A stretch of 64,000 nucleotides of DNA, from assembly GCF_002414005.1 (NCBI RefSeq), contig NZ_DHYG01000066.1:1-64000 (forward strand), read 5' to 3'. The notes beneath the pieces were generated by a model. That model was not told the origin of the DNA and ran no database searches. It saw nothing but the letters and a program-made list of their open reading frames with translations. Numbering within the stretch: position 1 is the first letter of the stretch; each line of letters opens with the position of its first letter. The position numbers were made by a program, and so were the translations under genes. This DNA is from Psychrobacter sp. UBA5136 (GTDB lineage: Bacteria > Pseudomonadota > Gammaproteobacteria > Pseudomonadales > Moraxellaceae). Of this stretch, positions 18,502 through 27,370 are shown piece by piece.

Positions 18502-18541
18502 AGGTCCATAACTGATTGTGCGTTATGGGCCTTATTTTTTA
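18502..18541 (+). terminator. Terminator downstream of small lipoprotein gene
   Basis: The stem AGGTCCATAAC / GTTATGGGCCTT (with a G-U pair) is followed by ATTTTTT. Confidence 0.8.
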
Positions 18542-18657
18542 GTCGATACCTAACCAGTAAAAAGGCAGGGTTTGCCTTTTTGTTGCATTATAGGCGACAA
18601 TGGCGCACTTTTTTATTCATGCTTTTTTATTCATATTTATTGGAAGTCTGCTAAACC

Positions 18658-19458
18658 ATGCTTGATACTGCAAAGAATCCGACTCGGCCTATCGCCTTAG
18701 ATTTACAAGACGTCCATAAAAGCTACGGCTCGCTGGCCGTGCTAAAAGGGGTGTCGCTCACCGCTTATGATGGCGATGTTATCTCTATCTTAGGCTCGTC
18801 TGGCTCCGGTAAGTCAACCTTATTGCGCTGTATTAATCTGCTCGAAAAGCCCAATCAGGGCCGTATCATCATCGGTAATGACGAGCTGATGTTAAAGCCT
18901 GCCAAATCAGGCGAATTGCAGGCGGCAGATATTAAGCAGTTAGAAAGCTTACGCGCGCGCGTGGGTTTTGTTTTTCAAAACTTTAATCTTTGGCCGCACA
19001 AGACCATTTTGCAAAACATCATCGAGGGGCCAACGCAAGTCTTAAAAATTAAGAAAGACCAGGCGATTAGCGATGCAGAAAAACTGCTCGATAAAGTCGG
19101 TTTACTCGATAAAAAAGACGCTTATCCGGCGAATTTGTCGGGCGGACAGCGTCAGCGTGTGGCGATAGCGCGCGCCCTTGCCATGCAGCCGCAGGTGTTA
19201 TTGTTTGATGAGCCGACCTCAGCACTCGATCCTGAGCTGGTCAATGAAGTGCTTGCCGTCATGCGCGAGCTGGCAGCAGAAGGGCGCACCATGCTTATCG
19301 TCACCCACGAGATGCGTTTTGCCCGTGAAGTATCAAGCAAGGTGGTGTTCCTGCATCAAGGCGTGATTGAAGAGATTGGTACGCCTGAGCAAGTTTTTGA
19401 CAATCCGACATCTGAGCGCGTCAAAGACTTTATGGCATCCCATCGTCAAAACGCATAA
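18658..19458 (+). CDS. Polar amino acid ABC transporter ATP-binding protein (HisP/ArtP type)
   Basis: The 266-residue ATPase energises amino acid import. Walker [10 protein letters not shown] is at residues 46-54, Q-loop [14 protein letters not shown] signature [16 protein letters not shown], Walker [14 protein letters not shown] and the switch His in [11 protein letters not shown]. The FNLWPH and [17 protein letters not shown] segments resemble HisP/OccP-type ATPases for basic amino acids. It is first in a cluster with three binding proteins (19788-22820) and two permeases (23265-24752). A hairpin at 19661-19689 and long spacers separate it from the first binding protein, so the subunits may not be made in equal amounts. 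Confidence 0.92.
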   Translation: MLDTAKNPTRPIALDLQDVHKSYGSLAVLKGVSLTAYDGDVISILGSSGSGKSTLLRCINLLEKPNQGRIIIGNDELMLKPAKSGELQAADIKQLESLRARVGFVFQNFNLWPHKTILQNIIEGPTQVLKIKKDQAISDAEKLLDKVGLLDKKDAYPANLSGGQRQRVAIARALAMQPQVLLFDEPTSALDPELVNEVLAVMRELAAEGRTMLIVTHEMRFAREVSSKVVFLHQGVIEEIGTPEQVFDNPTSERVKDFMASHRQNA

Positions 19459-19660
19459 ACAGTTTTTAATGACTTCAGTGTAAGTGAGCCTTTAAATACC
19501 TTCGTTTACTATTATTTGTTTCCTTTAAAGATAGTTAAAAGGTTTAAAACGCCAAAATGAAGCCTCGGTAACTTTCTTAGGGTTTTTATTACTCAATAAT
19601 CACAGACAGTATGCAAAACGTTTGTTTTTGATATTTGAGTCAGGTATTATCAAAAGGTTT

Positions 19661-19689
19661 ACAGGTAGGCGTGAGTGACGCCTGCTTGT
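19661..19689 (+). promoter_or_regulatory. Intergenic 12-bp stem-loop before first binding-protein gene
   Basis: ACAGGTAGGCGT (19661-19672), loop GAGTG, ACGCCTGCTTGT (19678-19689): all 12 positions can pair, two as G-U. No T-run follows. It lies in the 329-bp spacer between the ATPase and first SBP genes and could be an mRNA-processing or stabilising structure. Confidence 0.6.
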
Positions 19690-19787
19690 GTCTTCTGTTC
19701 ATTGACTTGCTTATCTGGCAGGGACGTCAGAGAACAAAATATCAGAACCCTATATTAAAAACCCCATCAGAATTTAAGGAATGTATG

Positions 19788-20585
19788 ATGTCGAATTCTC
19801 GCCTATTGTGGTCATCGCTGACCGTCACCGCCGCGCTTATGCTTGGCGCTTGTAGTCAGCCTGCCGATGACGCCGCTGATACCAACGCTGATGCCTCTGC
19901 TACAGAAACGGCTGGCAAGACCATTCGTATCGCCACCGAGGGCGCTTACCCTCCTTTTAACTATACCAATGCCGACGGCAGCTTGGCGGGTTTTGATATC
20001 GACGTCGCCAATGCGTTATGTGCGCAGATGCAAGCCAAATGTGAGATTGTCGCCCAAGATTGGGACGGGATTATCCCAGGCCTATTGGCGCAAAAATATG
20101 ATGCCGTCATCGCTGGTATGTCTATCACTGATGAGCGTAAAGAAAAGGTCGATTTTAGCGAGCCTTACTTTGCCAATACCATGGTGTGGCTAACCGATAC
20201 CAACGGCAAGTTTGACCCCAAAGCCATTAAAAACCTAACCCTTGGTGGTCAGCGCTCAACGACACCTGGCGCTTACTTACAAGACAATTATGAAGGCAAA
20301 GACGGCAACACCGTTAAGCTCTATGACAATTATGACAATGCCTACTTGGACCTAAAATCTGGTCGTAGTGATGCGGTGCTTGCTGAAAAAGTTTCTGCCA
20401 AATCATGGCTAGCAGACAACCCTGAAGGTTTTGGTATCGTGGGTGATGAGATTGATAATGACGATAATATTGCCATTGCTGTCCGTAAAGGCGATCCAAT
20501 CAAAGACGACTTTAATAAAGCGCTGAGCGAAATCCGTAGTAACGGTGAGCTTGCCCGTCTTGAACAGGAAAACTTCGATCAGTAA
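19788..20585 (+). CDS. Amino acid ABC transporter substrate-binding lipoprotein (1 of 3)
   Basis: This 265-residue binding protein (SBP_bac_3, LAO/HisJ/ArtJ class) is predicted to be lipid-anchored, with lipobox LGAC at Cys22. Hallmarks are RIATEGAYPPFNYTNADGSL near the mature N-terminus, AGFDIDVANALCAQM with a family Cys pair, QDWDGIIPGLLAQKYDAVIA, MSITDERKEKVDFSEPYF, and AYLDLKSGRSDAVLAEK. Several are the substrate-contact regions of basic amino acid binders. The frame is open from 19635. AAGGA at 19776-19780 places the start at ATG 19788 (or 19785). It is about as similar to the next two genes' products as paralogues from tandem duplication would be. Confidence 0.88.
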   Translation: MSNSRLLWSSLTVTAALMLGACSQPADDAADTNADASATETAGKTIRIATEGAYPPFNYTNADGSLAGFDIDVANALCAQMQAKCEIVAQDWDGIIPGLLAQKYDAVIAGMSITDERKEKVDFSEPYFANTMVWLTDTNGKFDPKAIKNLTLGGQRSTTPGAYLQDNYEGKDGNTVKLYDNYDNAYLDLKSGRSDAVLAEKVSAKSWLADNPEGFGIVGDEIDNDDNIAIAVRKGDPIKDDFNKALSEIRSNGELARLEQENFDQ

Positions 20586-20723
20586 TGGGCTTGATGCGCT
20601 TTGAGATAGTCTTTCACCAATCGTGCAATCAATAGGCGGTTTCGATAAGCGTTAAGCCATAAATAACTGGTTCATCCATTGCGGACTAATAAATAGCTGG
20701 TAAATATATTAAGGAAAACCCCT

Positions 20724-21662
20724 ATGATTACTTCAATGACCTCATCAATGAGCAAAAAAGCGCTATGGCTTGCGCCCCTTAGTGCGGCGGTGCTGATGCT
20801 TTCTGCTTGTAACAACAGCTCCACGCCAGCAGACAGCGCGGATACGGCTGCGGCTAGTGACGCGCCGTTACACATAAAAATCGCCACAGAATCAAGCTAT
20901 AAGCCTTTTAGCTATACCGACGCCGATGGCAAATTAATCGGCTATGAGATTGAGCTGGTCGATGCGCTATGTGCGCAAATGAAAGCTGAGTGCGAAGTCA
21001 TCTCGCAGGATTGGGACGGCCTCATTCCAGGACTCAATGCGAAGAAGTTTGACGCGGCCATCGCTGGCATGACCATTACGCCTGAGCGCCAAGAAGTCGT
21101 AGAATTTAGCGACCCTTACTTTTATACCGGTATTATCTTAATCGGTAAAAAAGGCGATGATATTACGGTAGATAATCTAAAAGGTCAGCCGATTGCGTCA
21201 CAGCGCTCAACGGTTGCCTCACAATATCTGCAAGAAAAACATGCCGACTCTGACATCAAACTTTATGACACTCAGGACAACGCTTACTTAGACCTAACCT
21301 CAGGCCGCGTGCGTGCCATGATGTCTGATAAAGTAACCGGTATCGATTGGCTAAAAACCGATGCTGGTAAAGACTATGAAGTCAAAGGACAAGAAATCAG
21401 CACCAGCAATGATGCCATGGGTATTGCTTTTCGTAAAGGCGATCCATTGGTTGCCAAGTTTAATAAAGCCTTGGCTGAGCTAAAAGACAATGGCACTTAT
21501 GATCAAATTACCGGTAGCTACTTTGGTACCAGCTCGACGGCAGCGGCGCAACAAGCAGCAGCTACCGACGGTGTCAAAGAAGTCGTGGTCGTTGACGATG
21601 GGAATGTCGATGCCAATGCAGTGATCGCAAACGAAGAGCAAGCAGAAGCGGCTACTAATTAA
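20724..21662 (+). CDS. Amino acid ABC transporter substrate-binding lipoprotein (2 of 3)
   Basis: Paralogue of its neighbours, 312 aa. The signal peptide ends in LSAC (Cys29). SBP_bac_3 blocks follow: KIATESSYKPFSYTDADGKL, LIGYEIELVDALCAQM, SQDWDGLIPGLNAKKFDAAI, MTITPERQEVVEFSDPYF and AYLDLTSGRVRAMMSDK. Compared with the first copy the ligand-pocket segment differs (SSYKPFSY against GAYPPFNY), which suggests a different substrate preference. It also carries an extra acidic Ala/Val-rich C-terminal tail of about 45 residues (VKEVVVVDDGNVDANAV and on). AAGGA precedes ATG 20724. Confidence 0.88.
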   Translation: MITSMTSSMSKKALWLAPLSAAVLMLSACNNSSTPADSADTAAASDAPLHIKIATESSYKPFSYTDADGKLIGYEIELVDALCAQMKAECEVISQDWDGLIPGLNAKKFDAAIAGMTITPERQEVVEFSDPYFYTGIILIGKKGDDITVDNLKGQPIASQRSTVASQYLQEKHADSDIKLYDTQDNAYLDLTSGRVRAMMSDKVTGIDWLKTDAGKDYEVKGQEISTSNDAMGIAFRKGDPLVAKFNKALAELKDNGTYDQITGSYFGTSSTAAAQQAAATDGVKEVVVVDDGNVDANAVIANEEQAEAATN

Positions 21663-21707
21663 TAGCGTTTTCTATAATAGTCTATGAGATAAGCGCCGAT
21701 TTTAATA

Positions 21708-21735
21708 AAGCACGTTTTAACCAAAGCGTGCTTTC
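21708..21735 (+). terminator. Possible weak terminator/attenuator between SBP 2 and SBP 3
   Basis: The perfect 8-bp stem AAAGCACG / CGTGCTTT has a 12-nt loop. Only a short T-tract follows, so termination would be partial at best. Confidence 0.4.
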
Positions 21736-21796
21736 ACCCGTTTATAGTATTTTACTCAGTGAAAATACTGATTAATAATTTCAAGTCACAATTTTC

Positions 21797-21850
21797 AGTA
21801 ACAGTATTTTAAGCCACGATTCAAAGTAACAATACTTAAGTAACAATATC
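21797..21850. repeat. Degenerate AGTAACARTAY repeats upstream of SBP 3
   Basis: AGTAACAGTATTTTA (21797), AGTAACAATACTTA (21825) and AGTAACAATATCAA (21839) form three degenerate copies in the spacer. The last abuts the AAGGA ribosome-binding site of SBP 3. Confidence 0.5.
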
Positions 21851-21860
21851 AAGGATGATT

Positions 21861-22820
21861 ATGAGCAACCATCTTGTCCCCGCCAATGTATTTAGCCCGT
21901 CTGCTATCATTTCGTCATCCAGCAAACGTTTTTTAAAACCAAAATCAATGCTAGTCATGGCTGCACTGTTGGCGTTGGCAGGTTGTAGCAATGGTCAAAA
22001 TGAAGCTAACGAAAGCGCCAGCTCGGATGCGACTAAAGCGTCAGAAACGGCTGAAAATGATACTGCTGCGTCTGATGATGATAACGTACTACGTATCGGT
22101 ACCGAAGGCGCTTATGCACCCTTTAACTATACCAATGCTGATGGCACGCTTGGCGGCTTCGATGTTGAGATTGCCAATGCTATTTGTGCTGATTTGCAGA
22201 TGACCTGTGAAATCATGGCGCAAGATTGGGATGGCATCATTCCTGGTCTTAAAGCAGGAAAATATGACGCTATCGTTGCGGCGATGTCGGTGACGCCTGA
22301 GCGCGCGAAGCAAGTGGCCTTTACCGATCCTTACTTTAGTAATACCTTGGTGTTTTTAGCCAAAAAAGACAGCAGCTTTGACCCCGCCAATAGCAGCGAT
22401 ATCAATGCGCATTCTATTGCCGCCCAGCGCTCGACCATCTCCTCGCAGTGGTTAGAAAACGCCTATCCAAAAGCCAATATGAAGCTCTATGATACCTTAA
22501 GCAATGCGTTTTTGGATTTAGGTTCTGGTCGCGTCGATGCCATGATTTCTGACAAATTGCCGGCGCTAGAGTGGCTTGGCTCACCGTCAGGTAGCAACTA
22601 TGCAATAAAAGGCGATGAGATTGATATCAACGATAACTTTGCGATTGCCGTGCGTCCTAACGATGAAGCGCTGCAAGCCAAAATCAATCAAGCATTGGCC
22701 AATATAAAGTCCAACGGCACGTATGATAAAATCAATCAAAAATATTTTGCCGTGCCAGCTAATGCGACCACCACTGAGACAGCATCAACCGAACCAGCGG
22801 CAGAGAATGCAGCGCAATAA
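21861..22820 (+). CDS. Amino acid ABC transporter substrate-binding lipoprotein (3 of 3)
   Basis: Third paralogue, 319 aa from ATG 21861; AAGGA at 21851-21855 overlaps the in-frame ATG at 21855 and so supports 21861. The lipobox LAGC is at Cys42, giving an unusually long n-region of about 28 residues; translation from an ATG nearer the hydrophobic segment (MLVMAALLALAGC) is an alternative. SBP blocks are RIGTEGAYAPFNYTNADGTL, GGFDVEIANAICADL, QDWDGIIPGLKAGKYDAIVA, MSVTPERAKQVAFTDPYF and LDLGSGRVDAMISDK. It is closer to copy 1 than to copy 2 in the pocket segment. It has a Thr/Ala/Glu-rich C-terminal tail of about 20 residues. Confidence 0.88.
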   Translation: MSNHLVPANVFSPSAIISSSSKRFLKPKSMLVMAALLALAGCSNGQNEANESASSDATKASETAENDTAASDDDNVLRIGTEGAYAPFNYTNADGTLGGFDVEIANAICADLQMTCEIMAQDWDGIIPGLKAGKYDAIVAAMSVTPERAKQVAFTDPYFSNTLVFLAKKDSSFDPANSSDINAHSIAAQRSTISSQWLENAYPKANMKLYDTLSNAFLDLGSGRVDAMISDKLPALEWLGSPSGSNYAIKGDEIDINDNFAIAVRPNDEALQAKINQALANIKSNGTYDKINQKYFAVPANATTTETASTEPAAENAAQ

Positions 22821-23264
22821 GCGCTTATTGTCATCGCTATATTAATCATGGTTTTCCCTATTTAATGGTAAACGTGACGCTATGTAAGCATAAGGGCATT
22901 ACCATTATGGTTATGTCTTTTTTGCTTTTATAACGACTTATCGCGCTTTTTGTCCATCATTAAGTGCCAACTTTTATCAAATCTGGCTGATTTATTGACT
23001 ATTTATCCTGATAAGTGGCTATTTAGACAGCGCTTTTACGCGTGAGTATTAACATAGCGGCTAGCGAATATGATAAAATCAGCGCTCATTTCTACTGTGT
23101 CAATTTCCGTGGCTATAATCGTATGAATATCACGTCAATCTATGACGCAAAGGGCCAATCTATTTGGTTCATAATACGTTTATCAGCAGCGCTCAGCTAT
23201 TGATGCTGATTCTTTTAACTCATATTGTGCAATTTGCTAATATAAAGAGACTGAGTGGATAATT
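22821..23264. other. Spacer between third SBP and permease genes
   Basis: About 440 bp, AT-rich, with no credible ORF and no clear terminator. It contains a small palindrome (ACCATTATGGT) near 22900. A separate promoter for the permease pair is plausible given its length. Confidence 0.4.
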
Positions 23265-24014
23265 GTGTTTGATTTACAAGGATTTGGCGCGCTATTACTA
23301 AGCGGCGCTACCGTCACGATAAAGCTTGCGTTGACCAGTCTGGTCATCGGCATGGCGTTAGGCTTGCTTGGCGCGACCGCAAAGATGTCCAATATCTGGC
23401 TGCTGCGTAAGCTTGCGACGGTTTATACCGCCACGATGCGCGGTATCCCTGAGCTGCTACTGGTGCTGTTTATTTATTACGGCGGCTCCATATTGCTCAT
23501 GAGCATCCTCAAAAAGTTCGGCTATAACGACTATATCGAGATTAGCGCATTTTGGGGCGGGGTGATGGCGTTATCGATTGCTTTTGGTGCTTATGCGACC
23601 GAAATTTTTCGCATGTCCATTCAAGAGATTCCGGTAGGGCAACGAGAAGCGGCGCAAGCGATTGGCATGCGACCATTGCAAACCTTTTATCGTATTACCT
23701 TGCCGCAGGTTTGGCAAATTGCTTTGCCCGGTCTGGGCAATTTGTTTTTGGTATTGCTCAAAGATACGGCCTTGGTGTCGGTCGTCGGTCTAAAGGACAT
23801 CATGTATCAGTCGTCGCGCGCGGCGCAGTCAACACAGCAGCCGTTTACCTTTTATATGGCAGCGGCGATTATTTATTTGGGTCTGACCATGTTGATTACT
23901 GGCTTTATGATGTGGCTTGAGTGGCGCGCCAATCCGGCGGCGCGTTATGCTAAAAAGCTCAGCCGTCAAACCAGCCATCATCAAACCACTCAAAGTCAAT
24001 CGACCATAGGGTAG
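23265..24014 (+). CDS. Polar amino acid ABC transporter permease (HisQ-like)
   Basis: The 249-residue inner-membrane permease starts at GTG. It has the His/Glu/Gln/Arg/opine permease signature: N-terminal LLLSGATVTIKLALTSLVIG, the MRGIPELLLVLFIYYGGS stretch, then the ATPase-contacting EAA loop QREAAQAIGMRPLQTFYRIT. LPGLGNLFLVLLKDTALVSVVG and ISYQSSRAAQ-type segments follow. About five transmembrane helices are expected. It pairs with the next permease (12-bp gap). Hydrophilic C-terminal tail is Gln/Ser/Thr-rich. Confidence 0.92.
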   Translation: MFDLQGFGALLLSGATVTIKLALTSLVIGMALGLLGATAKMSNIWLLRKLATVYTATMRGIPELLLVLFIYYGGSILLMSILKKFGYNDYIEISAFWGGVMALSIAFGAYATEIFRMSIQEIPVGQREAAQAIGMRPLQTFYRITLPQVWQIALPGLGNLFLVLLKDTALVSVVGLKDIMYQSSRAAQSTQQPFTFYMAAAIIYLGLTMLITGFMMWLEWRANPAARYAKKLSRQTSHHQTTQSQSTIG

Positions 24015-24026
24015 AGGAGAGATACT

Positions 24027-24752
24027 ATGGATTGGAATTGGCAGGTCATTTTTGACCATATCCCTGATTTAATGGGCGGCGCGGTATTGACCGTCCAGCT
24101 CGTGGTGTTCTCGGGTATTATCGGGTTATTTTTTGGTTTGATTTTGGCATTACTGCGCCTGTCTAAAAATTGGTTGGTGCAAGTCTTACCATTTTTATAT
24201 ATCTTCTTTTTCCGTGGCACGCCGCTACTGGTACAGATATTTTTGATTTATTATGGTCTTGGGCAGTTTGAAGCGGTGCGTAACTCATTCTTATGGGAGC
24301 CAGTTTTAAGCCAAGCTTACTGGTGTGCCATCATCGCCTTTACCCTTAATACCAGTGCTTATTTGGCAGAGATTATTCGCGGTGCGATTCAAAATATTCC
24401 GGTGGGCGAGCTTGAAGCCGCTGATGCCATTGGTATGTCCAAATGGCAGAAGTTAACGCGCATCACCTTACCGCGTGCTTTTGGCATTGTGATACCTGCC
24501 TACAGTAATGAAGTCATCTTTATGCTTAAAGGTAGTGCGCTGGCATCAACCATTGCTTTGATGGATATCACTGGCGTCGCCCGTACGATTAGTGCGCGCA
24601 CTTATACCCTAATGGAATTGTTCTTTGCTGCTGGTATCGTTTATCTGCTGCTGTCGTGGGTGATTTTATTTAGCTTTAGATTGTTTGAAAAACGCATGAA
24701 TCGTCATGCCAGCTACGTGCCACCAGATGTGGTCACCAATACCATTCCTTAA
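24027..24752 (+). CDS. Polar amino acid ABC transporter permease (HisM-like)
   Basis: The 241-residue second permease subunit has GGAVLTVQLVVFSGIIGLFF at the N-terminus, FFRGTPLLVQIFLIYYGLGQ, and the EAA loop GELEAADAIGMSKWQKLTRI. LPRAFGIVIPAYSNEVIFML and LKGSALASTIALMDITGVAR follow; the latter resembles HisM/ArtM. AGGAG precedes ATG 24027, 12 bp after the first permease, so the two are translated together. With the ATPase and three binding proteins it completes an importer probably for basic or other polar amino acids. Confidence 0.92.
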   Translation: MDWNWQVIFDHIPDLMGGAVLTVQLVVFSGIIGLFFGLILALLRLSKNWLVQVLPFLYIFFFRGTPLLVQIFLIYYGLGQFEAVRNSFLWEPVLSQAYWCAIIAFTLNTSAYLAEIIRGAIQNIPVGELEAADAIGMSKWQKLTRITLPRAFGIVIPAYSNEVIFMLKGSALASTIALMDITGVARTISARTYTLMELFFAAGIVYLLLSWVILFSFRLFEKRMNRHASYVPPDVVTNTIP

Positions 24753-24821
24753 AAGTAGGCAAGGCAAGATAAAAAAGCTATAGTTATCATAAATTCCAAA
24801 AACATGCCGTAAGGAAACAGT

Positions 24822-25562
24822 ATGAGCTCATCGCCCCATATGTCCATCGCCAACGCTATTATTGGTAGCGTGCAAGATACTGATAGCGCCAATAATACTA
24901 ATAGTGATACTAGCATTAATAATAGCGAACGTCTGCGCGCTTCTATTGGTAAAGTCGTCTGCGTTGGCCGTAACTATGCCGCCCATGCGCAGGAATTGGG
25001 CAATGAAGTGCCTAACGCCCCGATGCTATTTATGAAGCCTGCCTCTTCGGTAGTGTCCATCCGTCATGACATTGAGCGGCCAAATCCTGCTATGTATGGT
25101 GAAACCCATTACGAAACTGAGCTGTGTATTCAGCTAGCAGCAGACTTATCAAAAGCCACGCTTGCAGAGGCCAAGCAAGCCATTGGCGGCGTAACCTTGG
25201 GGCTTGATTTGACCTTGCGTGAGCTACAAACTGAGCTAAAAGCAAAAGGCCATCCGTGGGAGCGCGCTAAGTGCTTCGATGGCGCTTGCGTACTTGCTGA
25301 CTGGCTCGACCCGCAAACGTTTGGCGATTTTAAAAACGTGCATTATCAGCTGTTTATCAATGATGCGCTCAAGCAAGACGGCGATAGCGCCTTGATGCTA
25401 TTTCCCGTTTACGAGTTATTGGTCAATATCAGTCACGCCTTTAGTTTGCAAGCAGGCGACGTCATCATGACAGGGACGCCAAGCGGCGTTGGCGTATTAC
25501 AAGCAGGTGATGCGTTGACTTTAAAATTAGGCGCTCATGAATGGCAAGCACAGGTTAAATAA
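24822..25562 (+). CDS. Fumarylacetoacetate hydrolase family protein
   Basis: The 246-residue protein carries an FAH catalytic domain from about residue 43: GKVVCVGRNYAAHAQELGNE, then NAPMLFMKPASSVV. The metal-binding Glu pair region is HYETELCIQLA, and LGLDLTLRELQTELKAKGHP and GDVIMTGTPSGVGVLQAGD follow. This matches YcgM-type acylpyruvate hydrolases/oxaloacetate decarboxylases, which use Mg2+. The exact substrate cannot be read from sequence. The first 40 residues are Ser/Asn-rich and not part of the domain, so the true start could lie further in. It lies 69 bp after the permease gene and ends at a strong terminator, so co-transcription is possible. Confidence 0.88.
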   Translation: MSSSPHMSIANAIIGSVQDTDSANNTNSDTSINNSERLRASIGKVVCVGRNYAAHAQELGNEVPNAPMLFMKPASSVVSIRHDIERPNPAMYGETHYETELCIQLAADLSKATLAEAKQAIGGVTLGLDLTLRELQTELKAKGHPWERAKCFDGACVLADWLDPQTFGDFKNVHYQLFINDALKQDGDSALMLFPVYELLVNISHAFSLQAGDVIMTGTPSGVGVLQAGDALTLKLGAHEWQAQVK

Positions 25563-25601
25563 ATTTTTGATTGTCTGTTTAATCTAGCTATTTTGATAAA
25601 T

Positions 25602-25635
25602 AAAAAAACCTCAGAGTAAATCTGAGGTTTTTTTA
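25602..25635 (+). terminator. Terminator of ABC transporter/FAH cluster
   Basis: The stem AAAAACCTCAGA / TCTGAGGTTTTT closes a 5-nt loop and is followed by T-rich sequence. Confidence 0.9.
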
Positions 25636-25817
25636 TTGATAAGTTTTTCGCAGCAATACTGTACCCGCATTAGAAATACATTTATAAAAAACAGTACTTT
25701 GCTTGCTTGCAACCATTCTAACCATAAAAATACCTGACAGTTCAATCATTTTCTTCTGTTTATGCCATTTACAGGCTAGTATGGCAAATATCCTTAATCG
25801 CTTAATGTAGCCAAATT

Positions 25818-27302
25818 ATGCCCAGTCCAAAATCTTTAGACACCAAACACGATTTATTTGCGGCGTCTCGGCGTCCATTTGATGATGAATCGGGTACTGA
25901 TACAGACTTTCAAGGCGATGTTTATGAAGCGTTGGCGAAACTTGAATATATTTATGTCGATGAGCTGACCGCCGAAAATGTCGCTGACAGCGATACAAAA
26001 CCGCATCAGTCCCTCTCGTTAGTTGATTTCTTTGAAGGCTTGGCGCAGCTTGCCACCATGGGCGTGGTTGAAGTCACGGATATTGTCGAAGCTATCCACC
26101 GTGAGATTCTGCTGCGACCGTTAGGACGGTTTAATAAAGGCAAGCTTGATAAAGACAATCTTGAGCATTGGCAGCGCGGTATCACGGGACGCATTTATGG
26201 CACGGTACGCCAAACGATGCAGTTGGTCGGCAATAATCTCGCCATAGGGCTGCGTCTGTATAACACGATGTTAAAACCCAAAAAGATACAGCCCTTGCCT
26301 TTAAACTTGCGCCGCGTGGTGAATATCTTAAATGGCGTCATGGGCGATCACCTTATCACCCATCATAACCCATTGGCAGTGTCGATGGTGCTATACGATA
26401 AAGACAACCGTGTGCAAAATGGCGCGCTAGCAGGGCGGGTGATTGTGTTATGTCACGGGCTTTGTATGAGTCACTTAAGCTGGCAGGTAGCGGGCGAAAA
26501 CAATCTGGGCACAACGCTGGTCAGCACGCTGCCAAACACCACGGTTTTATATGTAAACTACAATACCGGTCGGCGTATCTCCAGTAACGGGCGTAGGTTT
26601 GCCAAGGTTTTGCAAGATTTGGTTGAAGAAAATCCAGACATTACTCAGCTTGATTTAATCGGGCATAGCATGGGCGGTTTATTAAGTCGTAGCGCGCTGT
26701 TTTATGGTAAAGAGCAGGGTTTTAGCTGGGTTAAGCGCGTGGGCAATCTGGTTACTTTGGGCACGCCGCATCATGGTGCAAGCTTGGAGCGAATTGGTAA
26801 TTTTGTGCAATACAAAATCGCGAAGCTGCCTTTTGCGGGTTCGTTGGCGAAATTGGGCGACTTACGTAGCGCTGGTATTATTGACCTACGTTATGGCAGT
26901 ATTCGCGACGCAGACTGGAAATTTTTAGAGGAGCGCAGCGTGCTACCGGCAGAGTTTCGCCATCCGGCGCGTCTGCCTTTGCATGTAAATACCTATTTGG
27001 TCGCGGCAGCTTTGCTTGAAACCCATTATGAAAATAAAACCTCCAGTTTATTGGGTGATGGATTGGTTTCCGTGGAATCGGCGCTCGGCGAATACTCCGA
27101 AGAGCATACGCTGAGCGTGCCAGAGGGTCATAAAGCGATATTTTACGGCGTCAATCACATGAACTTAATCTATAACGATAGGGTACATGAGCAAGTGACT
27201 GATTGGTTATTGGCCAATCAACTAGGCGATGCTCATGACGCCAAATATGCGCTTGATAGTCGTATCTATTCTTATCCACAAGATTTTGAGGTCGAGATTT
27301 AA
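25818..27302 (+). CDS. Alpha/beta hydrolase (PGAP1-like lipase/esterase fold)
   Basis: The 494-residue protein has no visible signal peptide. A long N-terminal region (about 1-210) of unknown function contains HREILLRPLGRFNKGKLDKD and a region typical of hydrolases that act on acyl or polyester substrates. The catalytic domain starts near VIVLCHGLCMSHLSWQV. The nucleophile elbow is LDLIGHSMGGLLSR with Ser284, and LVTLGTPHHGASLERIGNF resembles PGAP1/lipase proteins. A candidate catalytic His lies in GVNHMNLIY near residue 450. Substrate unknown. No ribosome-binding site is obvious before ATG 25818. Confidence 0.8.
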   Translation: MPSPKSLDTKHDLFAASRRPFDDESGTDTDFQGDVYEALAKLEYIYVDELTAENVADSDTKPHQSLSLVDFFEGLAQLATMGVVEVTDIVEAIHREILLRPLGRFNKGKLDKDNLEHWQRGITGRIYGTVRQTMQLVGNNLAIGLRLYNTMLKPKKIQPLPLNLRRVVNILNGVMGDHLITHHNPLAVSMVLYDKDNRVQNGALAGRVIVLCHGLCMSHLSWQVAGENNLGTTLVSTLPNTTVLYVNYNTGRRISSNGRRFAKVLQDLVEENPDITQLDLIGHSMGGLLSRSALFYGKEQGFSWVKRVGNLVTLGTPHHGASLERIGNFVQYKIAKLPFAGSLAKLGDLRSAGIIDLRYGSIRDADWKFLEERSVLPAEFRHPARLPLHVNTYLVAAALLETHYENKTSSLLGDGLVSVESALGEYSEEHTLSVPEGHKAIFYGVNHMNLIYNDRVHEQVTDWLLANQLGDAHDAKYALDSRIYSYPQDFEVEI

Positions 27303-27313
27303 GCGTTAAAAAC

Positions 27314-27349
27314 AATAAACCCTCAAGCATCACACTTGAGGGTTTATTA
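27314..27349. terminator. Bidirectional terminator
   Basis: The stem AATAAACCCTCAAG / CTTGAGGGTTTATT has a 7-nt loop, between the convergent hydrolase and hslO genes. Confidence 0.85.
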
Positions 27350-27370
27350 AATATTTAAATAAGTTATAGG

